Shown here: positions 22,524 to 35,848 of the stretch, piece by piece | Layout of the letters: each line of letters starts with the position of its first letter | Position numbering within the stretch: position 1 is the first letter of the stretch | Origin: Craterostigma plantagineum | Lineage: Eukaryota; Streptophyta; Magnoliopsida; Lamiales; Linderniaceae | Assembly: GCA_027422505.1 (NCBI GenBank) | Contig: JAPQWV010000001.1 | Coordinates: 7,750,001 to 7,814,000, forward strand | DNA length: 64,000 nucleotides | Direction of reading: 5' to 3' | Position numbers and translations under genes: made by a program | The notes under the pieces: model-generated | What the model was told of the DNA's origin: nothing | Seen by the model: the letters and a program-made list of their open reading frames with translations, nothing else | Databases searched by the model: none

Positions 22524-25500
22524 TCACCTCCTCTCTCGCTTCATCCGACGAAACTGGGACGACCGTGCTCCCTCAATCGGGCCACCCACGACTCGATCAT
22601 CTCTAACCGCTCGAAACGATTTTGGGTCCCTTTGATCGAAATGTCTGCGCAGCGCGCGAACCTTGGACCAAACCGCGGCCTCGGTGTTCCAAACCCTACC
22701 GATATAATCCCGATTGTTATACAGATAGCTCGCGAGGAAGGCCATGAGGCAAGTCCCCGTGATCGCACCAGTGATTGCAAAGAGGACCTTAAAACTACTC
22801 AGGCCGATGTTCCTCCATGAAGCGCTCGATGGGTCCGACGACGAATCTTCATTGCATGTCGTTTTCTTTATCCAATGATCTTTCACCTCTGTGATTTTTC
22901 CCGCGTCCGTCAACTTTATGATGGCCCGAGATACATCTGCGACTTATGGTGAGCCTCTTGAAGAAACCTATAAAAGAACGATAAATTGTCGAGGTTATTT
23001 TGTCAAACTTCGGGAGTTTAAAAAGTACCATTCAGTATGCTGATATGAATGAAAGGTTACTCCCTCTAATGCCAGTTAGTTTTAGGCTGAAACCCTAGTT
23101 TTTCACCATGTATAATATGATTAAATTTACTTTATACTGAATAAATTGTGGCGCGTTAAACCAATATGGCTTGGGTTGAGCTCGAGATTTCTCGATCATC
23201 TACTCACACCACCCGAACGAGTCGAGAAATCAACGACAACTACACCAATAAGGTATTTATTGTATGACTTACGAATGCGAAGCCCTCGGTGAGGTTAGGT
23301 GTGCCTATCTTCATGTTTTCGTCTTCGGCTCTCATCTAATTACATAGATGAGCATGGTACATAATATCAGAGCGCAACATCTGCTCTTTCACTCTCTCTT
23401 TCTAGGAAGCGGAGAAGGCAGAGGCGGAGACGGAGCCGGTTTGGAAGCGTCAACACAAGAAAAAGAGATTACTTGTTGCAATACTTGGACAAGAAAAGAT
23501 CGGCGTAAAGAGTATTCGCGAAAAGGGTCGTTATGCCGCCGTTTTGACTTCCTTTGTACAAAGCGACGTCGAACTCCTCGGGCCTTTCGTATGTCCTTAT
23601 TGGGTGCTGTCGAAGCCGAGCCTCTGCAGATAACTGTATACAAAAGAGCCCTTTCTACACCCCACGTAGTCTCAATTCTTTTTAGCTTGTCCAAGTCCAT
23701 GTCGGCCTGTTGAAGCTTCCATGTTGTTAGCCTAGCCGAGAGGCTCGCCGTGTAAGTTGAGCTCAGTATTAGGACAACAAATAGCCACACGACTACGACG
23801 AGTCGCGACAAATTGCCAACTATTCGTTCTCCTACATGAACGTAACAAGGGAAGACATAATGGATGATTCACATATTCAAACAATGGATGTAATAAAGGA
23901 GCTGGTAATATTATTACGCAATAGATGCTTACTATTTGCGAATACTAACGACGTGAAGGGGATGTAGAAAATCAAACCGACGTGCTCGGAGGGAGGGCCT
24001 CGAAAGGCACGGTTGAGCCTATGCTCGAGGATCCAAAGAGCAATCCCTGTGAAGATAAACATTGCAATTGACATTATCCATAACTGCTTGGTAAAAGGCG
24101 ACAAGAAAATCCATGTGTCTTTTGTCGGGTCGTTGTATTGTTTCTTTTGAATCATCGTAACTCCTCCTCCTTCAATTGGGAGAGTGAAGTCCACAAATTG
24201 GGACCTATAAGCCGTGATGGTAATGTCCCCGACAACTACATCATACGCCTGAAATCGATCATCGGTCGGTCAGAAGGTTCAAGAGAAGTAAGTAGTAATA
24301 TACGAGAAATCTTTGGTTTTTCTTACCCCATTATAAACCTGAAGGCATAAGTCATCGTAGGTCCCCGCGTCGGAACCGTTTGTAGCTACGAAGGGGATGT
24401 AATCGGGTCGAACAGCATAAGGAAGCGCCGACGTCATAACTGACTCAAACAGGTCTATAAAGTATCCAGTGATCTTCAATGCATTAGTCTGGGGATCTCT
24501 TTCTACTTTAGCAAACTCTGGAAATCCCCCCTTTAGTGGAATTCCAACCCTAAGTTTCTGACCGCTCACGGGAATTTCCCATCCTTTAGGCAAGTAGTTC
24601 GACCCTCCCGGCCATGTAATAAACCCTAACTTCGAAAAACTCTGCATCGAAGGTGACCATATCCCAATCTCCTTCTCACTCTCCCCAACCACGTTCAAGA
24701 TTTGAAATGAAGAAGGTTGTAGTTGCCCCTTCACAAGACGAAATTCACCGCCAAGTCCCTCAAAACTAATTCCCGACAATGCTTCTAGAAGCTTCGGGCC
24801 CGTACGGGAAATTACCGTACTGAAAGGGTTCGTAGAATTAAAGGAGCCAACATCACTTGGCTCGGTGAACTGCGCTTTCTCAACAGCCATAGCTAACGCC
24901 CATAGAGTATCGTAAGCCCACAAGGCGTAAAGACTCATCCTCGTACCTGGCGAAAAGTCGGGATTATCGAGGGTAAACTTCTCGCGCCACCTGGCATCGG
25001 TTTGTCTAAGCCTCGTCGACCTCGGGACGTCGGGTTTTACCCCAATCACTCCTTGCATGGCATCGGTCACTTCCTTGGGAAAGGAATAGAACAAATCCTC
25101 ACGATCCATACGTAACCCTGGCTCATCATCCCGGCTTCTTGAACCTTCTGGAAGATTCTGGAACCGAAAGAGTTGGTGAAGTGGGTGACGAAAACCCTAG
25201 TCTGCATGGTTTTCATGGTGTAGAGCTCCTTCATTATGAAGTCGTCAGTCGAACTGAGGGGAATGGCACTCCTATAGGAGATTCGAACGTCGATTTGCTG
25301 GAGAGAGTTTGATATGGAGGGTACGATTCCATTACCGTAATCTGAGTCTTCGTAGACGAGAACGGCTTGGTGCCACTGGAAGTGTCTGACAACTGCTGAT
25401 ATGGCGTCGACTTGGTCTGCGTCGCTTAACGTTGTCGGAACGAAGTATGGAGTTTGAGCATGGAGCGAAGGGTTCGTCGCCGAGAACGAAATGACAGGAA

Positions 25501-26373
25501 CTTTCGCTGCGTCGCCGAGGCCTATGACGAAGCTCGCTTGTGAAGACTTTTGAGGGCCTATCAGTGCATCGACTTGTAAGTTCCTTAACAAGTGTAGAGC
25601 TGCAATTGTTACGAAGACTTTTGAATACCAAGACTTAATGAGGATTTTTATCTGTAACGGCTATGTTATTAAAGAATAAATTGTACCCCGCAAAAGGAAA
25701 AACATTGAAGAATATTATTACATATCTCTCAAGTAAAACCTTCTCTATATTTTCTTTAACTATTTTTTAGAGAATATCGGTTGTTATTAAACTGTGTCAT
25801 CTCGCCTATACATACTCATGACAAATTGTGTGTATACGAAGAATCGTCAACATTACCCACAAAAATAAGAAGTCTATATAGAATGAAGTTCAGTCAAGGG
25901 GACACGTTAACAGAAATTATAAAATTTAAAAAATAATAAGCTTAATCGAACTCTTTGATGAAGGTGAATTAGTTATTAGCATTGTTAACGCACAAAAAAA
26001 TAGATAGCATCGTTTCATGTGGCAAATGGAGTATTATTTGAATGCGAGACAAATCAAAATGAGATATATCATTACCAGAAGCTGCTGCATTTGTGACGCT
26101 GCCGTTTGAATCCCTAACATGAAGAACAATCCTCGTACTGTAATTTGTGTTCTGTGAGTAAAAATCAGAGAGGGCTAATGACAAGCTAGTCAAGCCCATG
26201 CGTCCCACGAGAGAAGTTGAATCAAGAACAACTCCAACGTTAAAGGTTTTGTTGTTAGAAGAAGACGACGACGTCTGTGCATTTATTATGTAGCAAGAGT
26301 GCAAGAAAAGTAGGAAAAAAATTAAAACCGTCGACGCTCGAATTTCCATTCTTGGGGTATGATATGATAGCAT
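22524..26373 (-). pseudogene. Glutamate receptor-like channel (GLR, clade 2-like), disrupted
   Basis: Plant ionotropic glutamate receptor homologue. Exon 1 (26076-26373) has a signal peptide (STVLIFFLLFLHSCYIINA) and the start of the amino-terminal domain. Exon 2 (24327-25599, acceptor ATTGCAG) carries the rest of that domain and ligand-binding lobe S1. Exon 3 (ending 24248) has M1 (LWIMSIAMFIFTGIALWIL) and the pore loop. A later exon has M3 with SSTYTASLSARLT, and the last exon (22524-22936) has M4 (FKVLFAITGAITGTCLMAFL). Lesions are a frameshift after GYVWIV near 25107, two more in lobe S2 near 23670 and 23600, and loss of recognisable sequence between S2 and M4. Several independent lesions make sequencing error unlikely as the whole cause. 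The splice sites look intact, so inactivation is fairly recent. Confidence 0.85.
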
Positions 26374-27349
26374 TTGCTCGATCGGAAACTACTCCATAGT
26401 TATATTGTTTCTTGAGCACAATGAATGTATCTCTGAAAGCTTTTATTGTCAAAGGGCCTTTCATTGGGCAAAAGTCAACTCTTATGAATTGCATTGACCA
26501 CTGAGAGAATAGGAAGCAAGTGAATTTACAGGCATGTGCCAATGTCTTTCTTTTCTTTTCTTTTTAATTTTATTTTTAGTTAAGTTGAGTCTGAATTGAA
26601 TCTGAACATTGTCGGCCTCGACTATAACAATACAATTTAAGCAGCTCGGTCAGAACTCGGTTTGACTTTGATTTAGTCGAGATCGACTCGGCTCGATAAC
26701 AATACAGTTTGAGCAGCTTAAGGAGCAGTTCATATCGAGCCGGGAATAGAACCGAGATCGAGCCCATAATAATTTGTTATATTATAATAATATCATGTTC
26801 GTCGAGCTTATCGAGCAGTTTAGACAATACAGTTTGATCGATTCGAGATTCTTGAGTTGCCCTCAAGTATTTAAGACTATGTTGTTTGATCGAATTCAAG
26901 CCAAGCTCGTTTTTAGTTTTCGAGCCAAACTCGAGTTGCGCCATATTCGGGCTCGGCTCAGCTCATTTTTACCCCTACGTTGTACAGTCTCAAGTCCAGT
27001 ACCCTTGACCTCCATTTGGAGATATTAGGAACTGAACGTTTAGGCATATCTCTTTATCCTTTAGGAGTGAAGACTTCGTGGTTTCAAGTCATACTTAATT
27101 ATTTCCCAGAGCTAGTAGAACAAGTAATGTCAACGAAATATATTAAAAGTTTAATGTGAGTTTTGGATAGATTGAGGGGCTAGCTATCTTGTTCTCTGGT
27201 GTATGTCTGTAATAGAGATCATTTGTTACTTAATACGTCACGCGATTTCTTTAGTTGTTTTTTTTTTGGCCGCAGAATTCATAAGAATGATTGATATACG
27301 ATAAGTTTAATTAATCGGAGCACGACGTTTCGGACATTTGACGTTTACG
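26374..27349. other. Upstream region of the GLR pseudogene with a decayed repeat
   Basis: Former promoter side of the GLR copy. 26575-26985 is rich in TCGAG and GAGC words and ends CTCGGCTCAGCTCATTTTTACCCCTA, which resembles the terminal part of hAT-type MITEs. No second end or target duplication was found. The remainder to the LINE at 27350 shows nothing recognisable. Confidence 0.4.
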
Positions 27350-27398
27350 TTTAGTATTCTTTTTATTTTTTTTTTTGAAACCAACGAGTAAATATCAT

Positions 27399-30300
27399 TT
27401 ATAAACGGATGTACGAAGACAACATATCAGCCATAATTTGGGATGGTGGGGAGCGTCCCTCTCCATCAACACCAAGAGTTTTGGCAAGAAAGTGAGCAAT
27501 AGCATTACAATGACGTCTAATAAAGCTATAAGATACGCAATCAAAGTTCCGAGCGAATTCCTGGCAGTCCTTAAGCACACCTATTAGAGTGGATTCTGTA
27601 GAACCCCGCTTTAGCTTATTAATCACTTCAGCACAATCTCCTTCAATCTCGATGGCACGCCATCCGTTAAGCTGTGCCACTATTAGAGCCCATCTAGCAC
27701 CCATACCCTCGATAACCTCTGGATCAAATTCACCTGATAAGAACTTCACCCACCAACCAATGCAGACTCCTTCCCAGTTCCGAGCAATCACCCCAAACGC
27801 AGCTCCGTGCCGTGATTTGTGAATTGCGCCATCGAAATTGAGCTTAACCACGCCATAATCGGGGCACCTCCAAGAGGTAGGGCTTATGCTAGTCGGCATC
27901 GTCAAATCGTCTAAGCCTATCTCCACAGATATCGCCCCATCCTTCGCCAGTGAGAGCACCCTACCAGGTGAAATAGTTGTCTTCTCCATCACCCATTTGT
28001 TGCGAGCATGCCAAATGGCCCAGCACGTCGAGAGAAGGTTGTCAAACTCGGGTGGGCTCAAGTGATCAAACATATCCAATAGCCAGTCCTTCGCCCAAAG
28101 AGGCCAGCGCCGCAAAAGGCTAGATGGAAAGCCCGCCTCTTTCCAAATAGCCTTCACAGCAGGACAGCCCGTAAAAGTATGCCGATCATCCTCCTGAAGG
28201 GCTCCACACCTTTGGCACATCGGCAAATGGAGGATGCCCCGCGCGAAAAGATTCGCCGCTGTGGGAAGCGCGTTCGTACACATACGCCAGCTGAAGATTT
28301 TCACCTTGGGTTGCACCTTCGCATTCCAAATAATACGCCACAGGTTCTGAGCAACACTAGGACCCGCCTGGTCGCGTAGAAGCAGGTCCCGCGCCACGTA
28401 GTAATCCGACTTCACCGTAAAGATACCGTGCTTCGTGAAATGCCAAATAAGCTTGTCGGGGACATTTGTCATGCTCAGTGGGCTGCCCAAGATCAGATCA
28501 GCATCAACAGGTAGGAATAGGGACCGAATAAGAGCCACAGACCAGCTTCCCGTCGTTGATGAGCGAAGGTCTGCGACCCGCATATTAGCGAACTGAGCAT
28601 GGACGGGGCTAACAACTTTGAAGGACCAAGGGCGAGGCAACCAAGGGTCAGACCAGACGTTGATCTGCTGGCCATTTCCAACCTGCCATCTAGTTCCCGA
28701 AAGAAGAATGTGTCTCGCCGAATGAATTGCCCGCCAAGTAGCTGATGGTTTGGAGCCCAAGCTGGCAGTCAAGATGGATCCATCGGGGAAGTATTTTGCT
28801 TTAAGAACCCGACAAAGAAGCTATCCTGCTTCGATAAAAGTCTCCACGCCTGTTTAGCAAGGAGAGCTGAATTAAATAAGCTAATATCTCGAAAATCCAT
28901 ACCTCCCTCGGATTTCGGTTTGCACATCTTCTCCCACGAAACCCAATGAAGCTTGCGCTTATTAGATGAGCTCCACCAAAACCGCGATATCATCTTTTGA
29001 ATGTCTCTAATCAATGACCTCGGCAACTTGAACACACTCATTGCATATGTTGGGATCGCCTGTAAAACAGCTTTAATGAGAATTTCTCGCCCGGCTTGAG
29101 ATAGCATCTTCTCAGACCACCCTCGCACGCGCCTCCATATTCGGTCCCGGATATGGTTAAAAACCTCCTCCTTATTTCTCCCAATTGTCGCTGGTAAACC
29201 CAAGTATAGGTCATGTTGAGCCTCTCTGTTAATGCCAAGAACTTCATAACAAATGTCCTTTGTTTGGTCATCGACATTAGGAGAGAAAGATGCGGACGAC
29301 TTCAAAAGGTTCACCGTTTGCCCCGACGCTCGTTCATAAGTGCCCAGAATACCACGTATCACCTCCATGTTCTCTGCCATTGCTCGCATGAATATAAGAG
29401 TGTCATCTGCAAAGAGGAGGTGCGATATGGACGGCGCTCCCCGACAAACCGATATCCTATGCAACCCACGGTTATCCTCCGCCTCCTTAAGTAAACTGTT
29501 AAACGCTTCACCTTGGCGTAAACCTCGCTCAGGGGAAATACGACCAAAGCAACGACCGTTAAGGACAAAAGAATAATTGACCGACTCAACACATAACATA
29601 ACAAGTCTAATACAAGAGGGGTGAAAACCCAACTTACACAATACCCTCTCCAGAAAAGGCCATTCTACCCTGTCATATGCTTTGCTCATATCCAGTTTAA
29701 GGGAACAAAATCCCTCTCGTCCTGTCTTTCTCTGCTTCATCGCATGGTTAGTTTCAAAGGCAATAAGAATATTATCTGTGATTAGCCGATGCGGTATAAA
29801 AGCGGATTGAGTGGGGGAAATAATTTGGTCCATAAACTGTTTCAGCCTATTGGTAATGCATTTGAGGCAATACGATAGACCACATTACACAGGCTAATTG
29901 GGCGAAAATGGGTAAGATTCTCAGGGTTCTCACATTTCGGAATAAGTACGATATGGGTCTCATGGAAAGCTGGTAATGATATGCCCATGTTTAAAAAATC
30001 AAGTATCAAACGAGATGTTTCCTCCCCCACAATACTCCAATATTTCTGGAAAAAAATTGGGGAGAAACCATCAGGTCCAGGGGATTTAAGAGGGAACATA
30101 CCAGAGAGAGCCGTCTGAATATCCTCTTTAGTGTACTGCTGAAGGAGCGCCATATTCATTTCCTCAGTAACACGTGGCTCAATCGCCCGAATAGCTATAT
30201 CAATCTCCGGCCTCGTTGGTACACTAGAATGACATAGGGTCCGAAAATAATCCGAGACAGCTCGTTCGATACACCCTTAGTATCGCACCAATTCCCATCT

Positions 30301-31445
30301 TCATCACGTATCCTCCGAATTTGATTAGCCCGCTGCCTAGTTGAAGCGAAACGGTGAAAATAACGCGTGTTCCTATCTCCATTACGTAGCCATTCCCCTT
30401 TCGCTCTCTGTCGCCAGTAAAGCTCCTCCTGTCTAAGTATCTTATGGAGTTCTTCTCGAAGTTGGGACTCCCGTTCACGAGAACCAACAGTAGCCGGTAT
30501 TTGAGTGATACTAATGAGCTCTCTCTCCAAATTCTCCTTCCGTAGACGTGTATTGTTGCCACGCGAGCGACTCCAACTTAGTAGTTTCGACTGGCTATGT
30601 TGCAACATTACAAAAGCGCGCCCATGTTCTCTTGTGTTATCATGCGGTTCCCAACAGGTACGCACGATCTGCTCACAATCTTCTTCGAGTAACCATTTTG
30701 CTTCGAACCTGAATCTTCGGGGGTGAGGTGGTGACTTGACGACGTGGGGTTGCAACTCCACAAACAATGCACAGTGATCAGACGAGAAAGTAGGGATATG
30801 TCGAACAATAGAAGTGGGAAATGCGTTTCGCCAATCCGAGGAAGCACATGCACGATCAAGGCGTTCAGCAATAGTATCCGGAGCGAGTGCTCGGTTAGAC
30901 CATGTGAAACGCTGCCCCATAAAGCCCAGATCAAAGAGGCCACACTGTACCAAACATTCACGAAAATTTGACATCTGCCAGAACGGACGAGATCGACCAC
31001 CATGCTTTTCTTCGGCTTCGAGGATCTCATTGAAGTCGCCCATACAGAGCCACTTTTGCACTCCTTGATCACAGAGCCGTGAGAGGAGCTGCCAACTATT
31101 TGCCCTCAATCGTGTACATGGATCCCCATGAAAGCCCGTTAAACGCCACCAGTCACCTATGTCTTTCATCTTGATTGAGACGTCGATATGGAAAGATGAA
31201 TATGACCTGAGAGAGACGACAAGCTCCCGCTTCCAAAGCATAATCAGACCTCCCTTCCGACCGTTAACTCCCACACATAGTCCATGCATGTCGAACTTGC
31301 GCTTTAAAAATTCGAACCTAACTTGCCCACATTTAGTCTCGATTAGGAAAATCACATCCGTACGATGAAGACGGACGAGCTTTTCCAGTTCATGAACTGT
31401 AGAGGCTCCTCCCAAGCCCCTACAGTTCCAACTAAGAAGACTCAT
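27399..31445 (-). pseudogene. LINE ORF2: endonuclease, reverse transcriptase, RNase H; inactivated
   Basis: The endonuclease segment (31445-30240) has SWNCRGLGG, MGDFNEIL and SSDHCALF, the metal- and DNA-binding motifs of AP-type endonucleases. The reverse transcriptase follows (about 30160-28769): SPGPDGF, DMSKAYDRVEW and the catalytic LLFADDTLIF. Then come zf-RVT (CQRCGALQEDDRHTFTGCP) and RNase H (KLNFDGA, EGDCAEVI, IRRHCNAIAH) to the stop at 27399. Frameshifts occur near 30240, 29850 and 28775. In the reverse transcriptase RGLRQG is followed directly by EAFNSLL, an in-frame loss of the conserved DPLSPYLF stretch. Confidence 0.9.
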
Positions 31446-33220
31446 TGCTCGCGGCGGGGCTGACTCGCAGCCTCCGCCGAACCATCGGTGGTATCCATAA
31501 CATCCACAAAAGAAAGCATGAGCCGCTTCGCTGCTGTACTAACTTCCGAGGATTCTCCTTTTCTCTTTCTACTAACACTAACCTTGGAATCTGGCTGGGG
31601 CAGAGAAGTTTGTGCCCGTGCTCGAGCCTTGTAACCCTTCCGCTTAGGTTCTGCAATACTTTCATTTGGCTCCTGTTTAACAGGGAGAAGTAATGGCTGA
31701 GGAGGAATAAGAGAGGTAGGGGTATCTGATGAGGTATTGTGATGGACGAATTTTTTGTTCTCATGGTCTTTAAGTAACTTCTGGACTATCGGAGGAGGAA
31801 CATAGGGTAAGCTAAGTTTTGGTTTCTGTTGCGGTGGGTTGATTAAGGGAGTAGCGTCCATGGGGATGGGATTACTAGATGTTCCATGGGAGTTAACTAG
31901 GTTAGGGATTTTCGGTTGCTCAGAGGTATTATGGTTTGGCTTAGGGCTTTTAGACGGGGCCGACGCTGATAAGGTCTTCGTCGTGTCGGATCGCGGGCCA
32001 GAGGAATGGTAAGAAAAGGGCGGACTATTAGTTTCGGTATGGGGCTGCTGAATATGATGGGTAAGTTTGGTATGGGTCGGGGCACCGGTTAAAGGGGGTG
32101 GGCGCGTTAATATTAGGGTTAACGGCGACAAGGGTTTGGGGAATATATTTAGAAAGGAGTGGAGTGGGGCCATCTTGGTCAACGGATGGAATATTAATTC
32201 CAAGGTTAGGTGTATGATTACTAGGGTATGAAATAACGTGGTTAATGGTACGAGGATAAGGAGAATTAATTAGGGGATAAGGTTGTTGTGTAGGAAGCTG
32301 ATTTGTTGGGTATTGATTAGGAAAGGTCATAATTGGGATTGAGATTCCATGAATCGTGGGATTTGATTCCATCGGTTTCAAAAGGATTTCCTGCATTAAC
32401 TTTGGCCGGGACCGAGACTGGACGGCGAGCTTTGCCGTAGATCGTCCGAGGAGGTGGGTTTAGAGATGGTAAAACCCTTAATCCGGTCCATGGAGGCCAC
32501 ATAACGGGACGCTCGGAGTGAAGGGCTATACGGGACATTCTCGCCCGGGTCCTCAAAATTCTCGTCAAACCGAAGCTCGCATGAAGTCGAGATATGATCC
32601 AGGTAGCCACACAAGTAACAGAAATTTGGAAGACGTTCATATGTGAACTTGACGAGGATTTCTTTATGATCTTCTACCAGTAATTTCATCACTCGCCGAA
32701 GAGGTTTGGTAACATCAATCCAACATCTGATACGAACATAGGGAAGCCCAAGAGAAGCTTTGTTGTTATCATGTTCAATGAATTCCCCCAAATTATTCCC
32801 TATATACGAAAAGACCTTGTCTGTGAGAGCCCAGAAAGGGAGATCATGCGCTTGGACGTAGAACTCACATTTATCCATATCAACCATATTCGGATCCGTC
32901 GTGCCATCAAGCGCGTTCAGGACCACAAGCTGCTTTTCAAAAGCCCACGGCGAGGATTTCAGAACTCGAAGCCTATCAATCCTGTGGTTAAACATAACGA
33001 GGAAGCGACTGTCATCCAGTTTCTTCATGTCGAGGCCCTTCACAGTGTCAAAAGCAGCCGTGAGGGTTTTCTTCATAGCCTCAAAATTATATGACTTCTT
33101 CGATAGTATACGTCCAACAGCAGCAAAAGTCTCATGGTGTGCCCTCAACGGTTCACCCACATCAGATATTTGGACGCAACTCAGTTCCATCTCGGTTAGG
33201 TCGATATCCTTCGATGACAT
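31442..33220 (-). pseudogene. LINE ORF1 (DUF4283/zinc-knuckle protein), frameshifted
   Basis: The first 274 residues (33220-32396, starting MSSKDIDLTEMELSC) contain a DUF4283 domain and a CX2CX4HX4C zinc knuckle (CYLCGYLDHISTSC, about residue 200). This is the nucleic-acid chaperone part of plant L1 ORF1. The frame then stops at 32396. A Pro/Ser/Thr-rich tail continues in other frames (32390-32030, then 32203-31442) and ends QPRREQ. At least two frameshifts therefore separate head from tail. The ORF1 stop overlaps the ORF2 start as ATGA (31442-31445). Confidence 0.85.
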
Positions 33221-33619
33221 TGGTGATATAGCTATTCGAGAAGATCAGCCGAGTCTTGTGAGGATCTGAATTTAGCGACCCCAGCAATACTACAAAAAGG
33301 ACAATCAAACAAAGGAAAAAACAAATCAAAGGATCAGATGTGATGTGTAAAGAAATACTAAGAACGAAATTCGACAATCGGAACGATGGGCACCCGGCAA
33401 AAGAGAGATGATAGGACGAGATTGCTGGAGACTTTACTATCTGCAGGGCGTCTGGTCTATCCCGGATTGCGGTATGTGTGTGGTTGGTGAAGACACGGAT
33501 TGATCAAAACCCTCATGGGAGGGAAAAGGACACTCATGGGAAAGGAAAAGGACACTCATACGAGAGAAAAGTTTTGATTTAATTTTTTTTTTTGGGTCAA
33601 GATTTAGTATTCTTTTTAT

Positions 33620-35848
33620 GTAAGTCGAGATTAATATATAAGATCTTCGACATTTGGTTTTTATGGGAACTTATTTAAAATTCAAGCGGACGTCCGTAAA
33701 CATCCCGGAAATTTCTCCATTCGTACCAAGGGTTTTGATTTATTTTATTATTAAACATCCTCATTAGCAAGTGACAATATACTAACTAACGTACAAATTC
33801 TCCTAGAGGCTTCTTCAGTCTTCACATAATTTAATGGCAATAAAATATACCTCCATCTTGTTAGACTACATATTATGATATACATCAACATCAATAACAC
33901 CTATGCTTACATGGTGACCTAGGCCGAGATCAAAATATCTTTATCTCAACTTATGTAGGTTCTCCATGTACTAGTGTAGTCTTTTTTTTTTTCCTGATAT
34001 GAATAACCCTACTCAAATTGTTATTGAAACCCTAGACTTTGGCTTAACCAACTGTTTATGTGCTTGGGGACTTATTAGTTCGGTTTTTAAATATGACCAA
34101 TTTTATTTACCTTTTTGATTTGGGTTAAGGTAGCAATCGAATTTAAAATAGTCCTGACTAAAAACAATTCTAAAGTCTTTCGAAGCGTATCGAACATGAA
34201 TAGTCACTCGAGCTCGAGCTTACTTGAAAGTATGAGCGTCTATTGCACGATTTGGGGACTTACTTGAAAGTATGAGCGTTTGTAACATTCCGTCTGAAAG
34301 GCACGAAAAAACTTCAGAGCTGATGATATCGTGGACTTAAAACAATACCATTGTCATGTGTGTTCTATACCATATGAAATATACAAAAATTTCTTGGGAA
34401 GACGACTGAATCGTTCCTTTCAAAAAAATTTAAGTTGTTGCAACTTTGATTGTGATCTAAACCATAACTAACACGATTCAAGCATTACTGTGATTTCTAT
34501 TGAAAATTAGGTAGATTTTAGGGAGACCACGGCGGCGACGACGATAAATGATATTAATGATAAAAGTAGTAATAATAGTAACAATAATAATAATATGAAT
34601 AATAATATTAATAATAATGTCTATCTATACTTAAATAGCTAAAAGTATATAAAAACTATTATTTCAAACTCTTATTTATATTGTAATACGATATACCTTT
34701 TTCCACATTATTATGTACCATATTTCGTTATGATGTATCTTTAGCCAGTGTAAAATATTATTCTACTATATGATTAATGATGCGAAGACGATCACGTTAA
34801 ATAACAATTTCATGCTTACGCCAGCCTTACAATTCGTGCTGTTGTTAATAGCCAATTATGTGCCATTTCCTTTTGACACGTGTCGCTTCTTGTAAGCATA
34901 AAACCAAAGGAATCTTAAACTCTAAGTTGTCCTACTTCTGTTCAAACTCATAACGCGATTGTCTTGTTGATTTTGTGTCTTATTTGCCGTCTTCCAATCA
35001 ATAAAGCTCAAACGGATGTGACAACATTAATTACATAGAATAATTTAGACTAGTCAAACCAAGGAAGAAGATATTTCTATTTCTAATAAGTGTGGTAATA
35101 GCAGGCTGCTCATGGGGCAAGTTCCGACTAATTCCCGTCCCCATTCCCATTCCGGCCAAGCAAGCGCGAAGAAATTTTCCATCCAAAGGATATTTCGAAA
35201 AAGGTGTGAGCTCGATTTGCACGAAATCACCGGCGAATTCGAACAAAGTGCGTGAAGTTTACTATTGCATATTAGGCTCCGAAGTTTGAGTTCAGAATGA
35301 ATTTTTCTAGTGCAACTGACTTTAGAAAACAGGAAACAGTTTCGAAGAGGGAGGCGCCCTTTCGCACATCCTCTTTTTATTCGAACGGTCGCTTCTCGTT
35401 CGAAAGATACAACAATTTGAATAGTCATACATGCGTTTCAGGTGTTCGAACAGACACAACCGTTGTTTGGACAAGGTGGTTGCTTAAACTAAAATTTGTC
35501 TGCTGGCTTTTCAAATTTAAACAAATTTTTGCCGGAAAGAAAAATTTTAACCCGGGATTCAAAAAGACGGGTTGAGTAGGCCCATGGATTTTGGTCCGGC
35601 ATTTGTATTCGTGACTATATAGAAGGAGGCGAAGACACTTGTTTGATTGAATTTGAGACAAGTTTCTTCCCTTCTTATTTATTCTGAAGTCAGCCCAAAG
35701 CAATTTCTCATTCAAATATTTATTTCAAGCCCGTCATACTCAATTAGCGCAACAAACGTTTTCTGGGATTTCAAGAGATACCTTTGAAACGTTTTCTAGG
35801 ATTTCAAGAGATACCTTTAAATACATTTTTCAAAAGAGAGAACGACAT
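33620..35848. other. Intergenic, low information
   Basis: AT-rich with no supported gene. It contains an AAT/ATA-rich microsatellite (about 34557-34620). A 19 bp direct repeat ACTTGAAAGTATGAGCGT occurs twice near 34224 and 34262. A 34 bp tandem duplication (ACGTTTTCT(G/A)GGATTTC..., about 35756-35822) is also present. ORFs near 35054-35715 occur on both strands and resemble nothing known. Confidence 0.5.

Larger units (their letters stand above)
27367..33602 (-). mobile_element. Full-length L1-type LINE with 17 bp target-site duplication
   Basis: Perfect 17 bp repeats TTTAGTATTCTTTTTAT lie at 27350-27366 and 33603-33619. The minus-strand element begins TCTTGACCC at 33602 and ends in a poly-A tail (poly-T on the plus strand, 27367-27376). 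It carries ORF1 (DUF4283 plus zinc knuckle), then endonuclease, reverse transcriptase, zf-RVT and RNase H, the standard order for plant L1 elements. Both ORFs are broken, so it is not autonomous. It lies between the GLR pseudogene and the CYP81 gene and interrupts neither. Confidence 0.95.

Noticed and set aside
31159..31368. Plus-strand ORFs across the LINE
   Set aside because: Antisense shadows of ORF1 and ORF2.
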